A DNA stretch of 64,000 nt from Aureobasidium sp. EXF-3400. Its lineage: Eukaryota > Ascomycota > Dothideomycetes > Dothideales > Saccotheciaceae. A program made the translations under genes and the position numbers. Numbering within the stretch: position 1 is the first letter of the stretch; each line of letters opens with the position of its first letter. Positions 33,477-43,674 of this stretch are shown in pieces. The notes under the pieces are model-generated. The model was not told the DNA's origin. It did no database searches and saw only the letters and a program-made list of their open reading frames with translations. The stretch lies in assembly GCA_024195585.1 (NCBI GenBank), contig SWBL01000221.1:23121-87120 (forward strand), in the 5' to 3' direction.

Positions 33477-35291
33477 ATGTCCGAACACGACAAGAAACAC
33501 CAACCAGACCCCTACACCGAAGAACGAATCTCCCCAGCCACAACCGCCGACCTCGATGCCAGCTACGAAGCCTACAAAAGCCATGAAGGCTCACCAATCG
33601 ACCCAGCCGAAGCAAAACGAGTGCTGCGGAAGATCGACATGCGTATCGTTCCCATCCTCTTCGTCGTCTACCTCCTCCAATACCTCGACAAGAATTCTTT
33701 AAACTTTGCTACTGCGTATGGGTTTCGAAAAGGCACACATTTGCATGACCAAGAGTATTCTTGGTTGGGATCAATCTTTTACTTTGGATATCTATGGGCA
33801 CAGTTTCCTTCTGGATATTTGTTGCAGAAATTGCCTATTGCCAAGTTTCTTGGTACGACGACTATTAGTGAGTGGTTATGCCTTGGATCTCGATGTTGTT
33901 TTCTGCCTGTACTGACGTAGATGGTACTAGTTTGGGGCATCATCCTCATTACCACACCAGCATGCACCAACTTCGCTGGTGTAGCGACGAATCGCTTCCT
34001 ACTGGGTACCTTCGAAGCTGTTGTGAATCCTGGCTTTGTCCTTATTATGGGTAAGAAACAATCATCCCCATCACTGTCTAACTCATCCTAACCATCTTGC
34101 CAGGCATGTGGTGGACCGCTGCCGAACAACCCCTCCGCCTCGAAGCATACTACTGCACCAACGGTATAGCAACGATGGTCGGCGGCCTCCTCGGCTACGC
34201 AATCGGCCACATAACCAGCGGTTCCCTCGCTCGCTGGATGTACGTATTCCTCATTTTCGGCAGTGTCAGTATCGTCTGGGGTATCGTAGTGCTCATCTTC
34301 TTGCCTGATATTCCTTCGACTGCCAAATTCTTGACCGAGAGGGAAAGATATGTTGCTGTGGAGAGAGTGGCTAGTAACAGGCAAGGAGTCAAGAATAGCC
34401 ATTTCAAGAGGTATCAATTGGTGCAGACGTTGCAAGATCCCAAGACGTGGATATTGTTTGTTATGGCTGTGGGTGCTCAGGTGCCTAATTCTGCTATAAC
34501 GAGTGTAAGTGGTTGTCTCTACCTTCTAATACTCCCCGAAAGAGATTTATAGAGGGCAGAAACTGACAACAAGCGATCCAGTTCACATCCATCATCGTCT
34601 CCTCCTTCGGCTTCGACACCCTCGGCACACAGTATCTCCAAATACCCGGGGGATTTATTCAATTCGCTGCTCTCCTCGGAGGCGGATTCATCTGCTCTCG
34701 CTTCCCAAACTCCCGCTGTATCGTTATGATAACCGCAAACTGCATTTGTATCATTGGAGCTGCGATGCTAGTCGGTCTCCCTTCCAGCAACAAATGGGGA
34801 AGACTGGTTGCATTGTGGTTGTGCTATTTCCAAGGCTTGGGGTTCAGTATGAGTTTAACCATGGTGAGCAGTAATGTGGCTGGTTATACCAAGAAACAGT
34901 GTACGGGTACGATATTGTTTGTTGGGTATTGTGTGGGGAACATTATTGGTAAGTGCCTTTTCCTTTGTGTCTAGCTCATCTCTTACCTTGGGCTCTGTTT
35001 TCCCAGTCTTTGAGATTTTGAGAGATGGATGGTTGCTAACAAGACACAGGACCTCAAACCTTCAGAGATAGCGAAAAGCCTGGCTACCATAGTGCTTATA
35101 TAGCCATGTTGGTGGGCTATGTGGTTAAGTTGGGTATGGTTGTTGTGCTATACATTTACATGTACACAGCAAACAAGAAACGCGATCGCGAGGCTGGAAA
35201 TATGTCTGTAGAGGAAGAAAGACTAGCAATTGAGCAGGGCATGCAAGACCAGACCGAGCTTGATAACAAGGGATTCAGATATACTCTGTAG
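33477..35291 (+). CDS. MFS permease, Dal5/Tna1-like (ACS family)
   Basis: Second plasma-membrane permease of the anion:cation symporter group, 506 aa. Exons 33477-33867, 33931-34050, 34104-34504, 34582-34948 and 35050-35291 join in frame. Landmarks: RVLRKIDMRIVPILFVVYLLQYLDKNSLNFA in TM1, SWLGSIFYFGYLWAQFPSGYLLQ, TNRFLLGTFEAVVNPGFVLIMGMWW, FLPDIPSTAKFLTERER in the central loop, and late NVAGYTKKQCTGTILFVGYCVGNIIGPQTF. This last motif differs from the NLGGHHRR motif of the permease at 17-18.8 kb, so the two are not recent duplicates. Substrate unknown; the subgroup often includes allantoate or nicotinic acid transporters. Confidence 0.93.
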
Positions 35292-35597
35292 TGGATATGA
35301 GTTGTTAGATGTTGGCTCTACAAGGGTGAAAGATAGGAAACGTTCTGCATCCTCATATACTTTTCTTGACAAGTATTCTTCTGCGACATGAGAAACGACG
35401 ATTATTCTCTTCTGCTGCTGAATGAGGCTACTGATCAAGTAGATGAGACCAAGACAAACAATCATGATCTTCGAGTGTGGTCTGAAGTGGGGCCTCAGAA
35501 ATTAGACGGACCGGGCCGTATACCATAAAGATTGGACATCTAAACTTCGACCACCTCTCCTCTTATAGAAGATCTCCCGACTAGACAATCCAACTCA
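35292..35597. other. Short intergenic region
   Basis: About 305 bp between the permease stop and the next start. Nothing beyond terminator and promoter is expected, and nothing was recognised. Confidence 0.5.
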
Positions 35598-36238
35598 ATG
35601 TCGACCGGCGCTTTCGCCTGCCCCTGGGGTTGGGTGATATACCGCACAGTATATACGCCAGAATCAGATCTCCTTTGGCCACGGGCAATCGACACCATCA
35701 ACACCTATCTCGCTTGCAGCCTTCAAAAAACTCTAATCGAGAGCGGATCCGAGGAAGATTATGAGACGATGATAGCAGAGCTCGAGAATTTCTGGATGGA
35801 TGATGTTTCGCTATTCGATCAGGCCACCTTTGAGAATCTCCGTACACACTTTGCTTCTTGGCTCCAGACTCAGGATACCGAAGACGAAGAAGGCGACAAG
35901 ATGTTGCCTTGCGTCCGCTTCTGGTCCTTTCTTGTTATCGATGAAACGAACCTCAGGATGATAGCAGATGCACCGGATCCCAACAGCAACCTAGTCAAGG
36001 CGAGCGCTAAACGGGCGCCCGTGATCAAGGTGGTCTCTGCTCAGCGCGATGAACGCAGGTTGCCAGGCAGGACCAGACGAGGACCCCACAATGGGGAAGA
36101 CGGCAAGACATTTCCTGGCTGGTTGAACTGCCGCATCTTGTATCTGCGAGAGCTGTGGGAGAAGGTGGATGAGTACATGGCGCTATATGAGATTTGTCCA
36201 AATGACTTCGAGGGCGAACCTCTTTGGGAGCCATGATA
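35598..36238 (+). CDS. Fungal hypothetical protein (WGWVIYRTVY type)
   Basis: Intronless, about 212 aa, ATG start. The N-terminus CPWGWVIYRTVYTPESDLLWPRAIDTIN recalls a large group of Pezizomycotina proteins of unknown function with a WGxVIYR start. The middle is acidic, with FWMDDVSLFDQATFENLRTHFASWL. A hydrophobic core strand (RFWSFLVIDETNLRMI) and a basic segment (RLPGRTRRGP) follow. No signal peptide or membrane segment is seen. Function unknown. The first ATG after the permease terminator was used as start. Confidence 0.7.
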
Positions 36239-36527
36239 TGGCTGCGCAGAAGGCATTTGTGGATAGCCTTATACAACACCATGCATCTTATTAACTGGCA
36301 TGAGTTCAAGAATGGCGGAATGGTACAGACCAGAAGACTATATCTTTAGCCTTTAACACCTGTGAAGTGGTAGCTGATTGGAAGATTGACCCACGCGGTA
36401 ATGGATTCAGAATCATGCTTCTCGTTTCACGTCAGAAGAAGAAGTAGCTATCCACCGTATACTTGACTGGGAACATCAATACAACCCATTCATAACTCAT
36501 TACAAAACATCACATCTAGACACCCTC

Positions 36528-39131
36528 TCACGCCCTAGCATACCTATACCTAAACTTCTGACTCCTCTCACCATCCCCATCAACACCCTCAAACCCATCC
36601 TCCCCTTCAAACTCTTCCCTACCCCAGAAGCCCATCAAAGCCTTGACCATCCCCTTCCTCTCATCCTCAAGCACCTCAATCCTCTGCTTCTGCGCCGCAA
36701 TCTCCTCTTTCAAAGCCTTAACTTTAGCACGCCACGAATCTTCTCTCTTCTTAAGTGTAGATGATAACTTGGTGTCAAAGTCAAGATTCAAGGCGTGCAA
36801 ATCTGCTACTTCTGATTTTGTTGCCTCGAGTTCTGTTGCTGTGGCCTGAAGAGTTTGTGCAGTGGTGGAAGAGGCGACGGTGAGTGTCTCCAGTTCGGCG
36901 GTTTTGGCGGCGAGGTCCGCTTCAGCGAGGGTGAGAGAGTTGGTGGTGGTTTGTAACTCGGCTTGCGTTGTGGAGAGGGTGGTCTCGAGGTCGGTCATGC
37001 GGAGGGAGAGGGTATCGCGGGAAGTGCGCAGGCTGGCCATGCCTTCTTCGATGAGATCAATTGTGCGGCGGTGTTCTGCTCGTAAATTCTGTAGGGCTGC
37101 AGAGTCAGAGTCGAATGGAAGTGCTGGCGATATCCAGGACTCGCGGAGTCTTTCAATCTCATCGTGGTGTTCTTTCTGCTGAGACTCGAGTTGGGATGTT
37201 AACGCTTGGAGATCTCTGCGCAGAGAATCTGCGAGGATTTGTGTTGAATCATGAGATGAAGAGGATGCCTTGTCTTCCATACGGTCGAAGTGTCGAAGCA
37301 TATCCAGCTCTTCCCGTAAGGAAGATGCTTCTTCAATTGCTTTCCTGTAACGCTCTTGTTCCTTCTTCAATTGATCGTACACATCAGCCTGAGATTGCTG
37401 AGCGTCACTGTCTGCTCTTGACCAAGCATTTCTGTCAGATGCGTGCTGTTGCAGAGCAGAGTTCAATTCGTCTCGCGCTTTCTGCAACTGTGCCTCAAGT
37501 TGTTCCAAGGTTGTATTTGACTTGGCATGATCCTTTTCAGTCTCGTAAGCAGCAAGTCGCTGGTTTGCTTGTTGCAACTGCTGGGCAAGTCCTCGAGTCA
37601 TCTCTGCTGCCTTAGTATCGGCGTCCTCATGAGCGGCTTGTACAGCCTTCTCCTTGGCTGCAAGCGCATCCTGAGCTTGTTGCAATTGTTTCCTGAGATT
37701 GTCGCTTGTCAGATCATCCTTGATCTGGGACTTGAGATCTGCAATGAGTTTGTCTTTAGTCTCGATTGCTTTGCCCATATTTTCCAGGTGACTCTGTAGA
37801 CTTGCGATCTGGCTTTCTAACTCTTTTTGCCTCTCAGACATTGAAGGCTCGTCATCTATATCAACCTTGGTACGATTGACGGCAACATCCTCTTCTTGGT
37901 CGTCCTTTGCTTGCTGGATCTCTCTATGTGCATCGGACAATTGCTGTTGTACACGTCCAAGCTCATCACTCTTTGCTTTGTGCTGGCCCTCGTTCCATGT
38001 CTTCAAGTCTTGCATGTCATTCTCGGTTTCCCGAAGATTGTCTTGTGATTGCTTCAATTGACTTCTGATGTCTGCAAGCAGGTTGTCCTTCACTTTCAGC
38101 TCATCCTTGACCTTGTCAAGCGCATTGTGAGTTTGACGTTCAGCATCACGAGCCTGACCAAGTTGAATCTGCAAGTTGTGTATCTCAGCATCCTCACTGT
38201 CATGCATCTGGTCCAACTCTTTTGCGCGATCATGTGCAAGCTTGACAGCGTCCTTTTCGTCGGCTTTTGCTTCTTCCAGATCTGCTTGAAGATCCTGCAT
38301 CCGTTTCTGATAGTTTCGAGACTCATCGCGCATGCGAGTAAGTTCATCTCGCAGTGCCTCCAGCTCATTCGTATCCTCAGAACGACCTCTACTTTGCGAC
38401 CGATCGGATGTTTGGTACTGGCGAGAGGCGCGTTCCGTGTCGAGTTGGGTCTGTAAAGACTCGTTCAATGCGCGTAGCTTTTGAAGCTCTTGATACAGAC
38501 TATGCGGTTTTTGGTTGGGAGTGCTGTCAAAGTGCGGCATGGGCGATCGCATAGATGATATCGTGGGGGGACTCGAGGGTCGTTGGTTCTGTGACTCTCG
38601 CAATCGTGAGGTCGAGTATGATCGTCGTTGAGCGGGACCAGGTGTGAGATTGATGGAAGCAGGAAGACCAGGGGTAAGCTCGGAGTAATAGTCCTCGACG
38701 GTGGGTTGTAGCATATTCTTCTTTACTTGTTCAAAGTCGCCTTGATCAGGGCGAGGCGTTGTATCATCGGCGCCAGGTTCGCTCTGGGTACTGCGATTGA
38801 GTCTAGGCGATTGATTGGGTGAAGAGTTGGTCAAGAAGTCGGGCGTCGTCTCGTCAAACAGATCTTGCTGTTCTTCCCATGCTGGTAGTGGTTGTTTGCG
38901 TGGTGTGCCTCTGAAGTATTTGGCGAGATTGACGGTGAAGTCGGTTGGGCCGTCAATGTCATCACTATGGATCTTGTCAACAAGGCGATGGACGCTGGGC
39001 GAGTCCAAAGCACTTGGTTCATCGTCGAGGTTCAAAGCATCCAGATCCAGAGAATATTGTGTTTGATCGCGTTCATGGTCGCGAGCGGCACGGTGAGGCG
39101 GCGGCACTGGCGGTGGCGGTGAAGACAACAT
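36528..39131 (-). CDS. Long coiled-coil protein, possible spindle pole/microtubule organiser
   Basis: Intronless, 867 aa. The N-terminal ~240 residues are Pro/Ser-rich with a short conserved-looking block (DIDGPTDFTVNLAKYFRGTP) near residue 60. From about residue 215 to 835 the protein is an almost continuous heptad coiled coil rich in Glu, Gln, Lys and Leu (LYQELQKLRALNESLQ; later IAAQKQRIEVLEDERKGM). The end is acidic with Gly and Tyr. The DGPTDFT-type block before a long coiled coil reminds me of spindle pole body or microtubule-organising proteins (Cut12 or ApsB type), but the centrosomin CM1 motif was not found. This is a weak inference; tethering or septal scaffolds are alternatives. 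Confidence 0.75.
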   Translation of the reverse strand: MLSSPPPPVPPPHRAARDHERDQTQYSLDLDALNLDDEPSALDSPSVHRLVDKIHSDDIDGPTDFTVNLAKYFRGTPRKQPLPAWEEQQDLFDETTPDFLTNSSPNQSPRLNRSTQSEPGADDTTPRPDQGDFEQVKKNMLQPTVEDYYSELTPGLPASINLTPGPAQRRSYSTSRLRESQNQRPSSPPTISSMRSPMPHFDSTPNQKPHSLYQELQKLRALNESLQTQLDTERASRQYQTSDRSQSRGRSEDTNELEALRDELTRMRDESRNYQKRMQDLQADLEEAKADEKDAVKLAHDRAKELDQMHDSEDAEIHNLQIQLGQARDAERQTHNALDKVKDELKVKDNLLADIRSQLKQSQDNLRETENDMQDLKTWNEGQHKAKSDELGRVQQQLSDAHREIQQAKDDQEEDVAVNRTKVDIDDEPSMSERQKELESQIASLQSHLENMGKAIETKDKLIADLKSQIKDDLTSDNLRKQLQQAQDALAAKEKAVQAAHEDADTKAAEMTRGLAQQLQQANQRLAAYETEKDHAKSNTTLEQLEAQLQKARDELNSALQQHASDRNAWSRADSDAQQSQADVYDQLKKEQERYRKAIEEASSLREELDMLRHFDRMEDKASSSSHDSTQILADSLRRDLQALTSQLESQQKEHHDEIERLRESWISPALPFDSDSAALQNLRAEHRRTIDLIEEGMASLRTSRDTLSLRMTDLETTLSTTQAELQTTTNSLTLAEADLAAKTAELETLTVASSTTAQTLQATATELEATKSEVADLHALNLDFDTKLSSTLKKREDSWRAKVKALKEEIAAQKQRIEVLEDERKGMVKALMGFWGREEFEGEDGFEGVDGDGERSQKFRYRYARA

Positions 39132-39612
39132 TGTCAGATCAGTGGCACTCTAGAAATTGAGATGCTGACTATGAATATCTTGTCGAGTCGTGTTGATCTA
39201 AAAAAGTGCCAGTCGCGATGACTTCGACTGTTTGTTGTTGTCTGTGCGCCAGATGCAGCTCGTCCAGAACGCGGGGTCGGCTTTTTGGGCCTAAACTCCG
39301 CCCACGCATGTGATTGTCGTTGATACACATCTTCCAACACAAGCTTGAAGAGTTGTGATGCTGGGTGAATGCAGATATCAATCATGTTTCTGACCTTTAG
39401 CGGGCTGTGTTGAAATTCCAATCTTCAGAATGCCTCTAAAAACTTGCCAGCCCCAAAGGATGGACGCCTTAGATTTGAAACCATCACCATCATAGTCTAA
39501 ATGCTTCATATCTCTTAAGGAACGTGTGCATGATATGCAGTCAAGATATGGCATATCTCCGGATAGTGGTAGCATTATTGTACTTCATTGCGTCTTTTGT
39601 GGATGGGTTGGT
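39132..39612. other. Intergenic, coiled-coil gene promoter
   Basis: About 480 bp upstream of the coiled-coil gene and downstream of the Irc6-like gene, both on the minus strand. No further feature was recognised. Confidence 0.5.
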
Positions 39613-40585
39613 TTAGTCAAAAGTCTTCATAAGGTCATCAACAGCTCGAGTAGCATATCTCTTCCGCTCATTCTCTGGCATGCCAGCAGTATGCTCTGTT
39701 GTATCGTCAGCTTGTTCCAGTATCAAGGCATTCTCCATTCATACCTCTGATAGCCATCAATTGACTCATCATCTGCTCCATACCTTCAATCTGCAAAGCA
39801 CTTCCCTCGTCCTCATCATCATCGTTATCTGGGTCTAGCAGAGAAGCCTTCATGCCCCAAAGCTCTGCATTCATCTGTGCCTGTTCATCGTCCATGTCTC
39901 CTACGTTGTCTTCATCATCATCAACAGGCAGAGCAGACCATTCGTTTGCTTCAAGTATCTCTTTCGCTCTTTCCAAGCCTAGCTTTTCTCCGTAGTCGTT
40001 CTTTCCCTCAGCATCAATGTGGACATAGTCAAATCCAACATCAAGACATAATTCGTCGGCCGCATCGGCGCGTTTGCCCTTGTTGCTGGATGTGAGGTCC
40101 ATGGCAAGTTTCGTGCCATCCCACATGATGCCACAGGCCTTCTTGACCACCTCATCCACAGCCTTCATCGTCTGTTCCGCTTGCTCGGATATTGTGACTT
40201 CCTCTCCTGCATTTTCTGACTCTTGCTTGCTGCTGTCGAAGCAGTAGATCCATGCGCCCAGCGCGTCTACCACTTCCTTGGCTTCTGGTTTTAGAAATTC
40301 GGCTTTCCAAGCTTCGACGTCTGTGATTTCATCGATCCAGATGGGGATGTCTGCTGTGTAATATGCGGTCCTGATGTTCCATTCGTGCGTGACGCCGGCG
40401 AGGGAGCCTGTAGATGGATCGGAAGTGGGCGCGGAACCTGTCAGAGCTGTCTCATTGGTGAGTCTATGCTGCTATTGAGATGTGAGTGCTCGGAAGAGGG
40501 TAGAGAGTCTACCTTTGACGACGCGAGAAATGTCGCAGTCTGGTCTGCCTAGCACAAGGATGCGACGCGGGTTCTTGATTTCCAT
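39613..40585 (-). CDS. Alpha/gamma-adaptin-binding protein p34 / Irc6-like
   Basis: 285-aa protein from exons 40585-40513, 40446-39745 and 39695-39613 (introns 66 and 49 bp). It begins with a Rossmann/G-like strand and loop, MEIKNPRRILVLGRPDCDIS, then ALTGSAPTSDP, IWIDEIT, and VDALGAWIYCFD, the pattern of the adaptin-binding domain (AAGAB/p34, yeast Irc6). A long acidic linker follows. The end PENERKRYATRAVDDLMKTFD is the conserved C-terminal helix. Relatives bind AP-1/AP-2 adaptors and assist their assembly for clathrin traffic. Two upstream in-frame ATGs (40606, 40669) are possible; 40585 gives the family-like start. Confidence 0.85.
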
Positions 40586-40941
40586 GACTTTTTCTGGCAG
40601 ATGCATGATCACGAGAAGATTGAGCGAGAGAGGAAAGATGGAGAAGAGGTTTGAGGTTGTTTGCTTCATTCGCCAACCATGTCACGTGTATCTAATTGTG
40701 AGTCGTCCTTCCCTGTTCTGCGCCTGTGGGCAGAGGGCTGTGGAAGCGATTCAGAAGTGTCGACTCTGTGCGAGTCCCTTTGCGCTACGTTTGGATGCAT
40801 GTACTAAAGCCCAACTTTTGGCTGGCTGCATCGTCCGAAGCGACATATGTAAAGCCCAAGCGCTCTGTTGACATGAAACTTTTCTCCTTCTCTTCTTCTT
40901 CTTGCATTCATCATCAAGACAAGCTTCTTGTTAGCTTGCGT
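40586..40941. other. Short intergenic region
   Basis: About 355 bp between the Irc6-like start and the Sm D3 stop. Nothing distinct is seen. Confidence 0.5.
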
Positions 40942-41466
40942 TTATCCACGGGGTCCACCTCTTTGGCCTCTGGCTCTGTTGACTGTCGCGCGACCTCTAG
41001 CCAGACCGACACCTCTTCCACGAACGTTTCTTGCTCTGAACATGGGCGCATTTCTGTCATCTCGAGTCAGCATATCTCCTGTCTCAATCGGTCGTATTGG
41101 ACCAACCTCAACATGTCCGGAACGATAAAGTATCGGACGTGCGATCCTCTGATGTAGACCTGGTCCAGATGTGATACGCGACCATCTCTTGCTGTGACGG
41201 TGATGTCTCTGAGTTGGCAGTTCATGTTGTCCTCGGCTGTCATGTCGTCAGCGCTCTATTCTTTCTTCTTTCCTGGTTGTTGTTGAGTGTCGCACCTTCG
41301 AGTAGCTTGCCACGGTAGACATTGCCAGATGTGATTTCGACGGTAACAATGTGACCCTGTGAGATTGCGCATCAGCATACGCTGTTTCCAATGCGACACA
41401 AGATAGAGATGCGCGTACGGTTGCTTCGTTGAGCAGCTTGATCGGGATTCCAATGGTAGAGGTCAT
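40942..41466 (-). CDS. SMD3: Small nuclear ribonucleoprotein Sm D3
   Basis: Core Sm-ring subunit of U1, U2, U4 and U5 snRNPs, 116 aa. Four small exons join in frame: 41466-41419, 41356-41296, 41236-41107 and 41053-40942. Sm1 motif: [29 protein letters not shown]; Sm2 motif: [18 protein letters not shown]. The tail is RG-rich ([15 protein letters not shown] ... GGPRG), the normal target of arginine methylation. The N-terminus [15 protein letters not shown] is diagnostic for D3. Three introns in a 350-nt coding region make it intron-dense. It is head-to-head with the GEP4-like gene, starts 255 bp apart. Confidence 0.97.
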
Positions 41467-41721
41467 GTCGGCCGTATGCGCTTGGTGTCGTTCAATCTGA
41501 GAGTTATTTCTAATAAAGTGAGGGATGTGAGATGAATGCGCCGAGAGAGAATGTCGCAGAGGAATGGGTCAAGAGCAGTCCAAGTTGTCGCCAGTGAGGA
41601 CTGCGATGCGCGCGAATCTCTAGAGCTTCTGGCGGAGCGGCCTTGGCGTTGCTTCGTCTTGGCAGGAAACTTGAGACGACAACGCAATCAATCCATCTCT
41701 CTTGATAGTCAAACAATCACA
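41467..41721. promoter_or_regulatory. Bidirectional promoter, Sm D3 and GEP4-like genes
   Basis: Only 255 bp separate the two divergent start codons, so both transcripts must start within this stretch and probably share elements. No TATA box was evident, as is usual for housekeeping genes. Confidence 0.6.
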
Positions 41722-42524
41722 ATGAATGTATCAGGAACTTTGAGCTTCTTTAGGCTCTTCAGAGATCCATCTCTGTGCCTGCCTCATCATACAGTCTCCA
41801 CCTTCAATCATCTACCAATTCCTCTTTCTCGTGCTTTTACTAAAGCAGATGGTGAAAAGAAGGTAGACATTCGGGCTGTTGTGCTTGATAAGGATAATTG
41901 TTTTGCTGTGCCAAAGGAGAATGAAGTCTATAAGCCATACACAGTGCGTTTCTGAACATCAACTCTTTCATCAGTATCTTCAAAATAGATCAAGCATGTC
42001 TGACCATCTTCTAGGAACGCTTCGAAGAACTCCGCAAAGCATATCCTGGATCTCGTTTATTGATCGTATCAAACTCTGCCGGTACTTTGTCAGATCCTAC
42101 TGGAGCAGAAGCAGATCTTTTGGAGAAGAATACTGGTGTCAAAGTCCTTAGACACAACACGAAGGTGTGATTGCCAAAATTTGATTGGCTTTACTCATCT
42201 GACTCGATGGTAGAAACCTGGTTGCCATCCTGACGTGCTATCATATCTTCGAAATGCCCCCGATACAGGAGTTACCCATCCATCTCAAGTTGCCATTGTA
42301 GGGGATAGACTCTTTACTGATGTCATGATGGCAAACATGATGGGCTCATACGGTTTCTGGATAAGAGACGGTGTTGTAGAAGAAAAAGGAATTGTGAGCA
42401 GAAGTCATAGAGTCGTGATAACATTGCTGATAATGTACAGTTCGTGAAACTTGAGAGAAGTCTTGCAAGCTTCCTCACTCGCCGTGGCTATGTCCCGCCA
42501 TCTCCCCAGAATCAGTTCGAGTAA
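41722..42524 (+). CDS. GEP4: Mitochondrial phosphatidylglycerophosphatase (GEP4-like)
   Basis: HAD-superfamily phosphatase that makes phosphatidylglycerol from its phosphate, a step to cardiolipin, at the matrix side of the inner membrane; 211 aa. Exons 41722-41943, 42015-42164, 42214-42393 and 42441-42524. HAD motif I is VVLDKDNCFAVP, with both aspartates; motif II is LLIVSNSAGTL; Lys/motif III region is KKPGCHPD...; motif IV is VAIVGDRLFTDVMMANMMGSYGFWI. The order and the DKDN start are typical of GEP4. The first ~45 residues would serve as mitochondrial targeting sequence. The gene converges on the secreted-protein gene, with 5 bp between stops. Confidence 0.95.
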
Positions 42525-42529
42525 ACTTT

Positions 42530-43115
42530 TCAGTGCCACATCTTGTTTCGAAGAGATCTTGCTCCGATACTGCTGAATTGGCAAGGTCCTGAAGATAGCT
42601 TTTCATGAGCAGGTAACATGCCGTCCGGGAACGGGATGGTCAAGACTGATGTGTACTGGTCAGATGGATAGTCGGTGATGTGACCATCTCCCGTCGTATC
42701 AGCCGCGACAAGCAGACCCTGGTTTCCGCCAATGAACCATTCTTCATCCTTGGACGAAGGCAACGAGATATGTGCCAGACCAGATGTATACACAACCAGC
42801 TATTCACATCAGCAAGCGGAACAACCTCAAGTCGGTAGATCAGAGCAATACCTGGGGGGTGGGAGCGTTGTGTCTGCTACCATTGAATCGGGGCGGAATG
42901 ATGGTGTACGAAGCACTGCTAGCATTGAAGTTGAACCTCAGACTACCAACGATACCAGGCTCTGAGGAATCGATCAATGGTGTCGAGAATCGCCAACACT
43001 CGAGCGCTGATTCGTTCGCAGCATTGGTGACCAAGGCAGTAGCTGTGAGATAGTCATCTGCTCGGACGCCTGCGCAGAGCAAAGCAAGAACAGTGGTTGC
43101 CAGATAGAAATGCAT
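42530..43115 (-). CDS. Small secreted fungal protein
   Basis: 177 aa from exons 43115-42852 and 42799-42530 (52-bp intron). The N-terminus MHFYLATTVLALLCAGVRA is a clear signal peptide. The mature part has few cysteines, an N-glycosylation-type NAANES, and a beta-rich pattern with LVVYTSGLAHISLP, QGLLVAADTTGDGH and YTSVLTIPF. I believe similar secreted proteins occur widely in filamentous ascomycetes, but no function is known to me. It lies head-to-head with the nuclear protein gene and tail-to-tail with GEP4. Confidence 0.82.
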
Positions 43116-43674
43116 GTTGAAGATATGATCTGTAGAAGAAGAAGAAGAATATGGTATGAATGAACGTCAAGACAGAATCTGAAGTGAGAAGGTGTTTATA
43201 AGTGATGCAAAGCTAAGCTTATGAAGTCATACCGCATATGACTTGATTTAGTATCATTTTGTGTTACTTCTCATGCGTTGGAAAAGCTTGCCTTGATGCA
43301 ATGCTACTGCAGCATTGCCGTTGCTATTCACATGGTGGATACTGCTCTTTCACTTGTGCTCGACTCGAAGCCGAAATATCCACAAATGCAACTTCTGATG
43401 TCACTACCAGATCGCCCATCACTCAGCCGCGGAACCAAATGCTCCAACACGAAAAAGGGGGTTACAAATACGTGACCAAGAGACGTCAACGCGACAGCCT
43501 CGTGAGCATCGACAACGCTCTTGATGCGCAGACAAGTCCTCCTTCCGCTCTAGCCTTCTGCAAGCCGCGGCTCGGCCCGTCTCCACCGGCTTGTCTTTCC
43601 TTGCTCGCATCACTTTCCTCCGAAACACAACTCTGTATCAAAAACATAAAAACCCACCTACCACAACAACCACA
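43116..43674. other. Divergent promoter region
   Basis: About 560 bp between the secreted-protein start (minus) and the nuclear-protein start (plus). An open frame crossing from 43259 lacks support, as it runs into the leader of the next gene. No RNA gene is seen. Confidence 0.5.
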
